A stretch of DNA of 64,000 nt from Paenibacillus algicola (GCF_005577435.1 NZ_CP040396.1:1794501-1858500), one strand, 5' to 3'; shown: positions 46,377-55,566, counted from the first letter of the stretch. A program made the numbers and translations. The notes: generated by a model from the sequence alone, not told the origin.

Positions 46377-46664
46377 GTGAGTTACCAGCAATTCGGTATT
46401 CATCCCCAGCTCGTGGAACGGGTCAAGCAGAAGATGAAGAACCCGCCCGTCAAGGAACGAGTTAAGGGCATCGTAAACCCTCTGACCAAGCAGGATTTGC
46501 AGAACAGTGCGAAGGTTCAGCAGGTTGTCCGTCAATGCTCGGCCATTCTCGGCGAGAATCTGACGTCAGTTCAGGAGCAGCAGATTGTACAGTTTGTGCT
46601 GGCTCAGCGGATTGACCCCAAGAACACCTTTCATTTGATTAAGCTGTGGGGCATGTTCCGCTAG
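46377..46664 (+). CDS. SpoVIF-like sporulation protein
   Basis: The 95-residue protein (MSYQQFGIHPQLVERVKQKM..., LTKQDLQNSAKVQQVVRQCSAILGENLTSVQEQQIVQFV) resembles stage VI sporulation protein F, a small protein needed for spore coat assembly and resistance in B. subtilis. The match is best in the helical segment SAKVQQVVRQ...QEQQIVQ. The start is GTG 46377 behind a perfect GGGAGGTG site. Assignment is from pattern memory and carries moderate doubt. Confidence 0.65.
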   Translation: MSYQQFGIHPQLVERVKQKMKNPPVKERVKGIVNPLTKQDLQNSAKVQQVVRQCSAILGENLTSVQEQQIVQFVLAQRIDPKNTFHLIKLWGMFR

Positions 46665-46700
46665 GCTTGTCTTGGGAGGGCCTAAAGACGGCAGGCATTG

Positions 46701-46740
46701 AACAAAGCTCTGGCTCCCTTGCGGATGCCAGAGCTTTGTT
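46701..46740. terminator. Bidirectional terminator between the spoVIF-like and SRAP genes
   Basis: Perfect 14-bp stem, AACAAAGCTCTGGC and its complement, with a 12-nt loop. The minus-strand SRAP stop codon lies in the right arm. Confidence 0.85.
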
Positions 46741-47416
46741 ATTCCTCCGCCAGAGGCTGAATGCACGCCGGGCTATTGTTGCGTACTGCATTCACAGCTG
46801 TGCTGACACGAACGGCCTGCAGATCCTCATGGGTGTAAGGGGTACACAGCAGCTTCAGCTCCTCGGCTGAAGCAGAGCGGTCCAGCCAACGTTCCTCGTG
46901 CTCACGCTGAAGAATGACAGGCATCCGGTCATGAATGGACTCCATCAGAGCATTGGGAGAGGTCGTGATCACGGTGCAGGAGCTGATCTTGCTGCCGTCT
47001 GGAGCGGTCCAGATGTCATACAGACCGGCAATGCTGAAGAGTGAGTGGTCTTTTTTGCCAATCCGGTAGGGCAGTTTCTGCTTATCCTGTTGCTTCCACT
47101 CGTAAAAGCTGTCCGCAGGAATCAGGCATCGCTTTCTCTGAAAGGGAAGCTTGTAAGCCGGTTTGACGTCCACAGTCTCGCTTCGCGCATTGATCATCCG
47201 GGCTGCACCGGAGCTGTCCTTGGCCCAGGAAGGAACCAATCCCCAGCGCAGCTGGCCGATCCGGCGCCGTTGTCCGTCATGGATGACGGCTGCCACCATT
47301 TGGGTCGGGGCAATATTGTACTGCGGAATATGAAAGGCTGGCTGTGTTTGCTCGCCGATCATATAGTAATCCAGAAGCTCTTCCCATGATGCCGTAAGTG
47401 TAAATCGACCGCACAT
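46739..47416 (-). CDS. SRAP-domain abasic-site DNA-protein crosslink protein (YedK/HMCES)
   Basis: Forms a stable thiazolidine crosslink to abasic sites in single-stranded DNA and shields them. The 225-residue protein starts MCGRFTL with the catalytic Cys2, and has NIAPTQ, RWGLVPSWAKD, MINARSET, CLIPADSFYEW with the active-site Glu, and the HDRMPVIL His motif. All key residues are present. It is divergent from the purine permease gene. Confidence 0.95.
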   Translation of the reverse strand: MCGRFTLTASWEELLDYYMIGEQTQPAFHIPQYNIAPTQMVAAVIHDGQRRRIGQLRWGLVPSWAKDSSGAARMINARSETVDVKPAYKLPFQRKRCLIPADSFYEWKQQDKQKLPYRIGKKDHSLFSIAGLYDIWTAPDGSKISSCTVITTSPNALMESIHDRMPVILQREHEERWLDRSASAEELKLLCTPYTHEDLQAVRVSTAVNAVRNNSPACIQPLAEE

Positions 47417-47473
47417 GCATGTACACTCCTTTCCGGGATACGATATATAGAGAAGTATACATGGATTTGTGTC

Positions 47474-47511
47474 TTGGCGAAAATAGGGATGTCACCTATA
47501 ATGATTAGGTG
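47474..47511 (+). promoter_or_regulatory. Promoter of the purine permease with overlapping inverted repeat
   Basis: TTGGCG (47474-47479) and TATAAT (47497-47502) are 17 bp apart. CACCTA (47493-47498) and TAGGTG (47506-47511) form an inverted repeat across the -10, a candidate operator. No purine riboswitch motif was seen in the short leader. Confidence 0.6.
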
Positions 47512-47556
47512 TGTTTTTTACAGATATGATGACAACAAGAGAACGGGGGCAATCCA

Positions 47557-48855
47557 GTGTTTGATTTAAAAGCCCAAGGCACCTCGGTCAAGACCGAAGT
47601 GGTGGCTGGCGCAACAACCTTCTTTACAATGGCTTATATTATGGTGGTGAATCCGCTCATCCTGTCGGATGCGGGGGTGCCATTTCAGCAGAGCTTCACG
47701 GCCACGGTCATCTCGGCGATCATCGGAACCCTGATGATGGGCCTGGTCGCCAAATATCCGATTGCAGTCGCACCAGGTATGGGCTTGAACGCTTATTTTA
47801 CATATTCGGTCGTACAGGGACACGGGAGCCTGACGTACAGTGAGGCGTTCTCTGCAGTGTTTATTGCAGGCATTCTGTTTCTGCTCTTGTCGTTGACGCC
47901 CCTGCGCAGCCGCCTGATTCACATTATTCCTCCCAATCTGAAGCATGCAATCACGGCAGGCATCGGATTGTTCATCGCTTTTATCGGCCTGCGGATGAGC
48001 GGCGTAATTACAGCCCACCCGGAGAATCTGGTGGCACTCGGAGATCTTCATCAGCCTTCTGCTGTCCTGGCGCTGACCGGACTCGCGATTACGCTGATTC
48101 TCTTGGCCCGCAACGTGAAAGGGGCGCTGTTCATCGGCATGATCCTGACCGGTGTTATTGCCTATTTTGCCGGGATGCTGAAATTTGACGGTGTCCTGTC
48201 CGTTCCTTCGCTTCCGGAAGGACTGCTCGTGTGGAATCCGATCGCCGCGGCAGGGGATGTGATCACGCACAGCCTGTATGCTGTGGTCTTCTCGTTCCTG
48301 CTGGTAACGCTGTTTGATACGACCGGAACGGTTGTCGGTGTAGCCCAGCAAGCCGGGCTGATGAAGGATAACAAGCTGCCCCGTGCAGAACGTGCTATGC
48401 TCGCAGATTCCGTGGCCACGGTGGCCGGCTCCATGGTAGGTACGAGTCCGACGACGGCCTACATTGAATCTGCCGCAGGAGTAGGCGCTGGCGGACGAAC
48501 CGGCCTGACTGCTGTCGTGGTGGCAGCGCTGTTCGGAGTTGCGGCATTCTTCGGTCCGGTAATCGGAGCGGTGTCCGGTCTGTCGGCGATCACGGCCCCT
48601 TCCCTGATTATCGTGGGCTGCCTGATGGTGGGGAATGTAAGCAGTATTCACTGGAAGGAATTCGATGAAGCTTTTCCTGCGTTCATTGTCATTCTGACAA
48701 TGCCGCTGACCTCAAGTATTGCGACCGGTATTGCGCTCGGCTTCATTTCCTATCCGCTAATGAAGCTTGTGAGCGGCAAAGCGAAGGCGGTTCATCCGCT
48801 GCTGTATATTTTTGCTGTATTATTCGTGCTGCAGCTGCTGTTCGTGCCGCATTAA
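47557..48855 (+). CDS. AzgA/NCS2-type purine permease (guanine/hypoxanthine)
   Basis: Imports purine bases by proton symport. The 432-residue protein has the family order: TEVVAGATTFFTMAYIMVVNPLILSDAG, APGMGLNAYFTYSVV, GIGLFIAFIGL, VVFSFLLVTLFDTTGTVVGVA with the substrate-contacting Asp, and SPTTAYIESAAGVGAGGRTGLT. About 12-13 transmembrane segments are present. It groups with PbuG/PbuO rather than uracil permeases. GTG 47557 follows ACGGGGGCAATCCA. Confidence 0.92.
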   Translation: MFDLKAQGTSVKTEVVAGATTFFTMAYIMVVNPLILSDAGVPFQQSFTATVISAIIGTLMMGLVAKYPIAVAPGMGLNAYFTYSVVQGHGSLTYSEAFSAVFIAGILFLLLSLTPLRSRLIHIIPPNLKHAITAGIGLFIAFIGLRMSGVITAHPENLVALGDLHQPSAVLALTGLAITLILLARNVKGALFIGMILTGVIAYFAGMLKFDGVLSVPSLPEGLLVWNPIAAAGDVITHSLYAVVFSFLLVTLFDTTGTVVGVAQQAGLMKDNKLPRAERAMLADSVATVAGSMVGTSPTTAYIESAAGVGAGGRTGLTAVVVAALFGVAAFFGPVIGAVSGLSAITAPSLIIVGCLMVGNVSSIHWKEFDEAFPAFIVILTMPLTSSIATGIALGFISYPLMKLVSGKAKAVHPLLYIFAVLFVLQLLFVPH

Positions 48856-48873
48856 GTCTAAGCCTTCCACTGG

Positions 48874-48925
48874 CACAAGGGGCCGCTTTCCCGGATCTTC
48901 AGATCCAGGAGAGCCGCCCCTTGTG
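48874..48925. terminator. Imperfect long hairpin between the permease and yolD
   Basis: CACAAGGGGC pairs with GCCCCTTGTG and an inner GGATC-TTCA-GATCC extends the stem, with mismatches between. There is no T-run, so termination is only probable. It separates convergent genes. Confidence 0.55.
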
Positions 48926-48978
48926 TGCTAGTAGCTGCTATTCCATCTGCTGCCGGGGCTGGCTAAAGTCTGAAACGG

Positions 48979-49332
48979 TCACGGGACCAGCCCCTCAATG
49001 TCTTCGGCAGGACTGACAATGGCTGCCTCGACAATGTCTGCCAGGGTAATCCACATATGCTGGATGCGCAGCCGCTGCAGCTGAGCATCAATACGGGAGA
49101 TGCTGCCCTCCACCTGTTGATTGCCATATTCTCCGTATACTTGGATCTGTACGGTCGCACCGCTGTGGTAGGCTTGACTCAGCTTCTCCGCAATGCGCTC
49201 GGTCTCCTGTTCGTCAAGGATCGGGCGGGTCTGCCGCTGCTTCTGCTCCTGCTTGGATAAAATGGCATCCCGATGCTCGAACAGCATCATCCGGCTGGAT
49301 TGCCACAATCCGTTGCCTTCGAGCTTCTTCAT
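48979..49332 (-). CDS. YolD-like family protein
   Basis: The 117-residue protein has the YolD pattern: GNGLWQSSRMMLFEHRDAILSKQEQ and the central VQIQVYGEYGNQQVEGSISRIDAQLQRLRI segment, a strand pair with a conserved G-I-D. YolD-like proteins are commonly paired with UvrX-type polymerases and have been compared to UmuD. It overlaps uvrX by ATGA, so the two are translationally coupled and share the LexA-box promoter. Confidence 0.88.
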   Translation of the reverse strand: MKKLEGNGLWQSSRMMLFEHRDAILSKQEQKQRQTRPILDEQETERIAEKLSQAYHSGATVQIQVYGEYGNQQVEGSISRIDAQLQRLRIQHMWITLADIVEAAIVSPAEDIEGLVP

Positions 49333-50594
49333 TTGTAATGTCCTCCAATCTTGGCGTTTAGAAATTTAAGCTGACTGGTGTTTCTCAGGGAAGACCCAAA
49401 GTACACCGAGGCAGGCCCGAACAAATGGCGGATCCCGTCCATCGTCAGCTCCAGATGCCTCAGTCTGTCGCGGTTGCCGAACAGGGAGGGCTGGTATACT
49501 TCATCGCTTTGGAGCTCTCCGAGGGAAATCCAGATTTTTCGAACGGGTCCGCCGTCCCAGTGGGTATCGAACAGCTTCTTGGCCGCGTCATATACCTCCC
49601 GGGAAATTTGGCTCGGCTCCGGCAGCTTCAGCTGCCGGGAAAAGCCGACAGGGCGGTCAAAATCCGCACCCTGCGCGCCGGCATGCACCACGGTTCCCAT
49701 ATAGCCCTTGGCCCGGGCGCGTTCACAAATCAGCATGGACAGCTCGTTCAGCACCACGTCAATATCTTCCCGGGCATGGTAATCCACCGGAAGCGTGGTC
49801 TGCCGCCCGATACCCTTTTGTCCGTCAAAAGCGTCCGGGGTGACAGGGGAGTCGTCCATGCCGTTTGCGGTCCGCCACAGCACCTCACACCAGATATCGC
49901 AGTTTTTTTTCATATGGCGCTTCATTTTCCGCTTGAGCTCACCCAGAGGCGTCTGTGCCAGCTCCCCGATGGTATGGATTCCAAGGCGGGCCAGATGGCG
50001 CATCGTGCGGGAGCCGATGCCGAACATACTGTTCACGGGACGAGCCCAGAGGGCATCCAGATGCTGCTCATCCAGCTCATAAATGCCGGACTCATTCTTC
50101 TTCGCGAAGTTGTCGCAGGCCATCTTGGCCAGGATCTTGTTGCGTCCAATGCCAATGCGGGTATAAATACCGGTTTCTTCCCGGACGCGCATCTGGATAT
50201 GGCGTGCCAGCTCCGCAGGCGTGCAGTTAAAGTGTGAGAGGCTTGCTGTCACATCGACAAACTGCTCGTCAATGCTGAACGGCTCCACCAGATCCGAGTA
50301 GGATTCCAGGATGCTCATAATGGCGAGCGACACGCGGATATAGGCGCTCATGCGCGGCCGGGTGACAATGACCTCCGGGCATTTCTGCTGAGCCTGCCAC
50401 AGCGGCTCGGCAGTCGTTACGCCATAAGCCTTCGCAAGGGGGCAGGCGGCCAGAATGATGCCGCTGCGCCGGGAGGGATCGCCGGAGACGACCAGCGGCT
50501 TGGTGCGGTAAGCGGGATGGGAGGCCTTCTCCACAGAAGCATAAAAGGATTGGCAGTCGGCCAGAAAAATAACACGCTGCTGACGTTTACGCAT
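49329..50594 (-). CDS. Y-family DNA polymerase, UvrX/YqjW type
   Basis: Translesion polymerase of the UmuC-like Gram-positive subgroup. The 421-residue protein has the palm motif FLADCQSFYASVEKA with the first catalytic Asp, the FSIDEQFVDVT motif with the Asp-Glu pair, GIGRNKILAKMACDNFAKK, the helix-hairpin-helix MFGIGSRTMRHLARLGIHTIGELA, and a C-terminal little-finger domain. A LexA-type box lies in its promoter. First gene of a two-gene SOS unit with yolD. Confidence 0.93.
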   Translation of the reverse strand: MRKRQQRVIFLADCQSFYASVEKASHPAYRTKPLVVSGDPSRRSGIILAACPLAKAYGVTTAEPLWQAQQKCPEVIVTRPRMSAYIRVSLAIMSILESYSDLVEPFSIDEQFVDVTASLSHFNCTPAELARHIQMRVREETGIYTRIGIGRNKILAKMACDNFAKKNESGIYELDEQHLDALWARPVNSMFGIGSRTMRHLARLGIHTIGELAQTPLGELKRKMKRHMKKNCDIWCEVLWRTANGMDDSPVTPDAFDGQKGIGRQTTLPVDYHAREDIDVVLNELSMLICERARAKGYMGTVVHAGAQGADFDRPVGFSRQLKLPEPSQISREVYDAAKKLFDTHWDGGPVRKIWISLGELQSDEVYQPSLFGNRDRLRHLELTMDGIRHLFGPASVYFGSSLRNTSQLKFLNAKIGGHYK

Positions 50595-50694
50595 GTTCTC
50601 ATTCCTTCCCTTCCTTCAGACTCTTATGTAAAGGATCAGCGATTCGCCGGCATCCTGCCGGCCTTTGTATGTGTGCTCGAGGATCGTTTAATAT

Positions 50695-50725
50695 ATTATA
50701 CACCGAACATACGTTCTTTATTCAA
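50695..50725 (-). promoter_or_regulatory. LexA-controlled promoter of uvrX-yolD
   Basis: On the minus strand TTGAAT (50725-50720) and TATAAT (50700-50695) flank a LexA/DinR box CGAACATACGTTCT at 50704-50717, matching the consensus CGAAC-N4-GTTCG at 9 of 10 positions. LexA bound here would block the promoter spacer. Confidence 0.88.
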
Positions 50726-50811
50726 GTGGTAAATATAGTTCTGTTAGGTCTGTCATTGTCTTTGGAAGAATTTTAAGTTAAGCTATATGAAAAAATTGGT
50801 AAGGACTTCAA

Positions 50812-50907
50812 ATGGCTAGCAAACATTACCTTTTGCAATTTTGTGTCAGCACCAAAAGTTTTGACCCTGTAACTAAATATGAGAGAGAGTTTATGGAAAT
50901 AATTTGA
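50812..50907 (+). CDS. Possible 31-residue peptide
   Basis: A short ORF (MASKHYLLQFCVSTKSFDPV..., 31 codons) behind AAGGACTTCA, in an AT-rich gap of about 350 bp between the SOS promoter and the methyltransferase gene. I do not recognise it. It may be a remnant of a larger gene or spurious. Nothing else is seen in this gap. Confidence 0.25.
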   Translation: MASKHYLLQFCVSTKSFDPVTKYEREFMEII

Positions 50908-50941
50908 AATTAATTAAGAGAAGATCATAAGGAGGCGACTC

Positions 50942-51775
50942 ATGATGAACCAACAGGCATTAAACAGAGCGAAGATGCCGCAAAGTACTAACCGGATCTT
51001 GAACAGCAGGTCCATACACCACTCAAACAAACGGTTGAGCGAATTAGTCAAGCCAGGCATGCACATACTGGACGTTGGTTGCGGAAGCGGAGCGATAACC
51101 TACGGCATTGCAGAACTGGTTGGCCCTGGCGGCAAAGTCGTTGGTATAGACAGCAGCGAAGCATTAATTATAGAAGCAAAGGAACGGTACCGGCATATTC
51201 CGCAGCTGTCGTTTGAGGTGAGGGATATATATCAGATGGGTTATGAGGCAGCCTTCGATGTTGTTAATGCCTCCCGTGTACTTCAATGGCTGGATCAGCC
51301 CGAGTTAGCGCTACAGCGAATGATTCGGGCAGTAAAGCTGGGAGGAAAGGTGTTGGTGCTTGATTATAATCATGAAAAGCTCCGCACAGAACCGGAGTTT
51401 CCTGCATCCATGGTGCATTTCTATCGCAGGTTTTTAGATTGGCGGAGCGATGTTGGAATGGACAATGCCATTGCAGATCAGCTGGAAGTTTATTTTAAGC
51501 AAAATGCATTAACTCAGGTGAGCGTAACGAATCAATCGGAAAAAAGCGTTAGAGGATGGGAAGGTTTTGAAACCGCAGCGGGAATTTGGGCGGAGGTTGC
51601 TGCGAGCCGGGGGCATCAGCTAGTAGAGGATCGATATTTAACAGAGGCAGAACGCTCGGCAGCGGAGCAAGATTACCGGGAATGGGTCCGCGAGCTGGCG
51701 ATGGAGCATGAAATGTATTTACTCGCTGTTGAAGGGGTTAGAGCTGTTGGAGGGCTTTCTATCGAAGAGGGTTGA
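50942..51775 (+). CDS. Class I SAM-dependent methyltransferase
   Basis: A 277-residue protein with the SAM-binding motif HILDVGCGSGAITYGIAE (about 41-58), the acidic motif II GIDSSEALIIEAKE, and VNASRVLQWLDQPELALQRM as motif III/post-III (small-molecule methyltransferase type). The C-terminal domain (about 160-277) is helical. Substrate unknown. It starts the accessory island; ATG 50942 or 50945 both follow AAGGAGGCGACTC. GC content is closer to the chromosome than the ABC genes that follow. Confidence 0.85.
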   Translation: MMNQQALNRAKMPQSTNRILNSRSIHHSNKRLSELVKPGMHILDVGCGSGAITYGIAELVGPGGKVVGIDSSEALIIEAKERYRHIPQLSFEVRDIYQMGYEAAFDVVNASRVLQWLDQPELALQRMIRAVKLGGKVLVLDYNHEKLRTEPEFPASMVHFYRRFLDWRSDVGMDNAIADQLEVYFKQNALTQVSVTNQSEKSVRGWEGFETAAGIWAEVAASRGHQLVEDRYLTEAERSAAEQDYREWVRELAMEHEMYLLAVEGVRAVGGLSIEEG

Positions 51776-51978
51776 TCTTCATTTTTACCACCTTACGCTC
51801 GCGGCGTGTTTTTCTAAACGTACGGAGGAGCGGACGAGGAAACAAAGCTTCATTATTCAGCAGATGTTGTCGGGTAGTTGAACAAAGGATTGGTTCCTTA
51901 GATGACTTGATAAATTCAATCTGTCTTGGATGAAATCCAATATAGAGATCAAAATTGTTTGCGAGGGAGTAGAATAGT

Positions 51979-52716
51979 GTGAGAAGAACATTTGGCTTTT
52001 CTTTACTGAATTTAAAAATGTTGCTTTTTGAAAAGGTGGCGTTTGTGTGGACGGTGATTTTCCCTCTTTTTATAGCATTAGTTATGCAAAGGGGAGTATT
52101 GGATTCTACAAGCAGTAATTTGGATATGTTGAAATATATGTTTTGGTTTTGGGCATTTATTATCATTAGTACGTTTTTAAATGGAATTGGATTACAATCA
52201 GCAAGGCTTAAAGAAAGTGGTTTATTGAAGACGTATACTTTAATAGCAGGCAGTAAATACCCTATCATTTTCGGGATAGTCCTGACACAAGTGGCTTTTG
52301 CTATTTTAAGTTTAGTGATTTTCACAACGATCCTGACCCTTATTTATGATATCTTCTCATTTAAATTATTGATATTAATGCTGATTACAGTCTTTATATC
52401 CATGCCTTTAGCATTTGCTGCGTTTGGTATAGCGCTTTTACCTGTTCAGGTGTCCAGCGTTTCTACCCTATTAAATATTCTCATGTATCCAGTTTTTTTA
52501 ATTGCTATTAATGTCGATCTGAAACATATCGGGTTTTTAGAGTTTTTCAATCCATTCACATTTATTTATGAAATCTCGTTAAATATGGGTGTGTTATTTG
52601 GATGGTTCCAGCATGAAGTTTTATATGTCCCACTATCTATCTCATTTTTATTTTTTGGTATCGTAGGTTACATATCTTCAAAAAAATTAAATTTAATATC
52701 CGTTCTACAAAGATAG
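51979..52716 (+). CDS. ABC-2 type transporter permease
   Basis: A 245-residue AT-rich gene product with six predicted transmembrane segments (for example FVWTVIFPLFIALVM, MFWFWAFIIISTFL, LSLVIFTTILTLIY, LILMLITVFISMPLAFAAFGIALL). The layout fits ABC-2 exporters for drugs, lipids or peptides. GTG 51979 follows GAGGGAG. The next gene encodes the ATPase. Substrate unknown; base composition differs strongly from the housekeeping block, a sign of transfer. Confidence 0.85.
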   Translation: MRRTFGFSLLNLKMLLFEKVAFVWTVIFPLFIALVMQRGVLDSTSSNLDMLKYMFWFWAFIIISTFLNGIGLQSARLKESGLLKTYTLIAGSKYPIIFGIVLTQVAFAILSLVIFTTILTLIYDIFSFKLLILMLITVFISMPLAFAAFGIALLPVQVSSVSTLLNILMYPVFLIAINVDLKHIGFLEFFNPFTFIYEISLNMGVLFGWFQHEVLYVPLSISFLFFGIVGYISSKKLNLISVLQR

Positions 52717-52740
52717 AATCCATCGAAAGGAGGAGATGTC

Positions 52741-53445
52741 ATGAATATTAAAAATCTAAAATTTAAATATCCAAGAGCAAAAGATTTTGTGTTACAGGGT
52801 GTGTCTTTTTCATTGCATACAAATAAATTAAACGCAATCGTTGGAGTAAATGGTTCGGGTAAAACTACGATGTTTGATTGTATAACAAGTGTGCTCAACC
52901 CTGCAGCTGGAGAGATAAATCTACCTCATATGCAAGATATTCTATATGTGACCCAGAGTCTCTTTTTTTCGCCTGTCATTAAAGGAAAAGATTTTGCGAA
53001 TTTTGTTAGGCGAATTGATGATAAACCAATAGAAAAAGAATTGGGTTACTACACAAAAAAAATGTCACAACGTGAAAAGGAATTATTTGAGCATTTGTGG
53101 GAGTTAAGAATTGGAAAGATGTCTATCGGTGAGAGAAAGTGGTTTTTTATCCATATTTTAATAATGATAGACCGTTCATTGTATATTTTTGACGAGCCTA
53201 CAAGCGGTGTAGATCCCGCATCCAGAAAAAGGATATATGAATTAATTGGAAGCCTTATAAAAGAGGGGAAGACTTGTATTGTATCTACACATCAGCTTCA
53301 AGATTTAATGTACTTGGATTCTCATCTAATCATCCTTAACAAAGGAAGAATAACTTATGAGGGAGACTTCAAAGAGTGGTTACATATAAATAACACAGAT
53401 AATCCAGATGAAGCTTTTGAAAATATGTTAATTTCAAACATGTAG
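52741..53445 (+). CDS. ABC transporter ATP-binding protein
   Basis: The 234-residue ATPase pairs with the upstream permease. Walker A is GVNGSGKTT (about 38-46), Walker B LYIFDEPTSG, the D-loop GVDPASRKR, and the H-loop VSTHQLQD. The signature motif is KMSIGERKW, a degenerate form of LSGGQ. A 47-bp stretch inside it (52884-52930) is repeated exactly at 57042-57088. An IS256-type end begins about 8 bp after the stop. Confidence 0.9.
   Translation: MNIKNLKFKYPRAKDFVLQGVSFSLHTNKLNAIVGVNGSGKTTMFDCITSVLNPAAGEINLPHMQDILYVTQSLFFSPVIKGKDFANFVRRIDDKPIEKELGYYTKKMSQREKELFEHLWELRIGKMSIGERKWFFIHILIMIDRSLYIFDEPTSGVDPASRKRIYELIGSLIKEGKTCIVSTHQLQDLMYLDSHLIILNKGRITYEGDFKEWLHINNTDNPDEAFENMLISNM
52884..52930 (+). 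repeat. 47-bp direct repeat, copy 1 (inside the ABC ATPase gene)
   Basis: Identical, in the same orientation, to 57042-57088, 4,158 bp downstream. This copy encodes TSVLNPAAGEINLPH in its native frame, so it is the probable source. Confidence 0.95.
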
Positions 53446-53453
53446 GATTTCAA

Positions 53454-54197
53454 GGGTCTGTCAATATGTTTGTGTAAACTCCAAATCAAGAGTACCCCCT
53501 GTTAAGAGAAGGTGGCTCTTTAAGGCAAGTGCTGGCCAATCCGTTCAGGATAAAACACGGATCGTTGAAGCAGGATCTGGCCCCAGTTTTGGACACGACC
53601 TGTCCACTTGCGAGTAACATCGACCGTCACTAAATAGAGCATTTTGAGAAGAGATTCATCCGTAGGGAAGATGCTTTTCCCTTTCGTCACTTTACGGAGT
53701 TGGCGGTGGTAGCTCTCAATCATATTGGTCGTATAAATAAGCTTGCGAAGCTCAGGCGGGTACTTAAAGAACGTGGCAAGTTCTTCCCAATTGTTGCGCC
53801 AGGAACGGACAATGAGTGGATATTTGGCGCCCCAGATCTCCTCAAACCGATCCAATTCTAGCAGAGCCAACCCCTCTGTTGTGGCCTTGTAGATGGGCTT
53901 TAAATCCGAGGTCACCTTCTTGAGATCTTTGTAGGATACATAACGGTTGGAGTTGCGGATTGGGTGGATGATACATTTTTGGATTTCCGTACTGGGATAG
54001 CATGCTGAAATCGCTTGTGAGAAGCCCGTAAGGTTATCTACACAAGTAATGAGAATGTCCTGAACACCGCGATTCTTCAATTCATTGAGCACACTGAGCC
54101 AGAACTTTGCAGACTCATTCTCACCAATCCACATGCCAAGGACGTCTTTGTTTCCATCCAAATCAATGCCAATGACCATGTAAGCAGCCTTGTTGAC
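53454..54197 (-). mobile_element. 5'-truncated IS256-family element
   Basis: The 3' end is intact: it begins GGGTCTGTCAATATGTTTGT, typical of IS256-family inverted repeats, 8 bp after the ABC ATPase stop. The transposase gene lacks its first half, and homology stops near 54197, where a second transposase remnant begins on the other strand. Confidence 0.75.
53520..54179 (-). pseudogene. IS256-family transposase, C-terminal half
   Basis: About 219 residues remain of a usual length near 400. They show the DDE-type mutator fold: VIGIDLDGNKDVLGMWIGENESAKFW, TCVDNLTGFSQAISACYPSTEIQKCIIHPIRNSNRYV, and the Glu in IYTTNMIESYHRQLRKV. The N-terminal DNA-binding region and first part of the catalytic domain are missing. 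Family sequence (IVNKAAYM) continues upstream of the first ATG to about 54197, so this is a broken copy and not a short natural variant. Confidence 0.88.
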
Positions 54198-54198
54198 A

Positions 54199-55566
54199 AT
54201 GCCCCATGAAAATCCCTATATGCAATACTTCATCGGTCTGCCCGGATTCGCGATGAAGCAGCCGTTCCATCATTCCATAATGACGCATTTCCGAAAGCGC
54301 TTGACGGAAGTGCTGGCTGAACTGAACGAGCTCGTCGCCTCCACGGGCGCGAAGGAAACAAAAGACGATGATGACAGCAATGACGCAAGCGGCGGTGGTC
54401 AAGGAAAAGTAAAGCGCTCGAAGAAGGAAGTCCCTGCCGTTCAAGCCGAACAGCAAACGATGTTTGTGGAGGCGTCGGATGAATCGTCAAAAGCAGGACC
54501 ACCCCAGACGGCCGCAATGCCAGAGAGTCCTGAAGCGACAACGTCTGTTTCTGAAGCGCATCTGGTATCGACAGCATCAGAAGCGACAGCTTTGCAAAAT
54601 CAAGGGACCATGCTGGTAGATGCCACTTGCGCGTCAGCGGATGTAGCATATCCCACAGATCTGAACCTGCTGAATGAAGCGCGGGAGAAGCTCGAAGCGA
54701 TCATCGATACGTTGCATGAACCGTTCATCGGACAAACGGCGAAACCACGTACGTACCGGGAAAAGGCGCGCAAACCATTTCTTGCCGTCTCCAAGCAACG
54801 CAGGCCGGGACCGAAAGTGATTCGCAAAGCCATCAGACTTCAGCTCGGTTACGTTGGACGGAACCTTGCCATCATCGCCGAACAAGCCGAGGTGCAGGAG
54901 CTCACGCTGCTTAGCCGCAAAGCCTACCGAGACTTGCTGGTCATTCATGAACTTTACTGTCAGCAGTTACACATGTACAATGCACGTTCTCACCAGATGG
55001 AAGATCGGATCGTCAGCATTCATCAGCCGCATATCCGGCCGATTGTGCGAGGGAAAGCCAAGGCACGCGTCGAGTTCGGAGCCAAGATCGCAGTAAGCAT
55101 GACCAAAGGCTATGCGTTCCTGGATCGGCTGTCCTGGGATAACTTCAACGAGAGCACGACGCTTATTGACGTGATCGAGAAGTACCGCAAGCGTATGGGA
55201 TTCTATCCGGCTGTCGTCCAAGCCGATCAAATCTATCGCACGCGCGAAAACCGGAGCTTCTGCAAGCAACATGGAATCCGACTCCGTGGACCAGCATTGG
55301 GGCGCAAGCCGAAAAATGGACCGACAAGCGAAGAAAAGCAAGTTCTCAAACAGGACACCGGCGAACGAAACGCGATTGAAGGCAAGTTTGGAGAAGGCAA
55401 GCGCAAGTATGGGCTTGGCTGTATTCGCGCACGCCTTGCAAAGACAAGTGAATCGGTGATTACGCTACAGCTTCCGGTGATGAACTTGGAGCGTAGGCTC
55501 CGCGTTCTTTTTTTCCTCATTTTCACGATGCAGTCTCGTGGACGCCTAGCTCTGAAGATTGGATAA
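54199..55566 (+). pseudogene. IS1182/IS5-family transposase lacking its N-terminus
   Basis: The remaining 455 residues include ENPYMQYFIGL near the start, a long Glu/Ser/Ala-rich variable segment (about 50-145), LVDATCASADVAYPTDLNLLNEARE with the first DDE Asp, and the C-terminal ERNAIEGKFGEGKRKYGLG with the catalytic Glu. Intact members carry about 75-90 further N-terminal residues. Absence of those and of the left end makes it a remnant. Confidence 0.8.

Noticed and set aside
51759..52325. 188-codon minus-strand frame over the 3' end of the methyltransferase gene and the ABC permease start
   Set aside because: It overlaps two supported genes antisense and its product has no recognisable pattern; the basic C-terminal stretch looks accidental.
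54361..54600. Low-complexity Glu/Ser/Ala-rich segment of the IS1182-type transposase as a separate fused domain
   Set aside because: Transposases of this group carry a variable segment at this position, so it needs no separate explanation.
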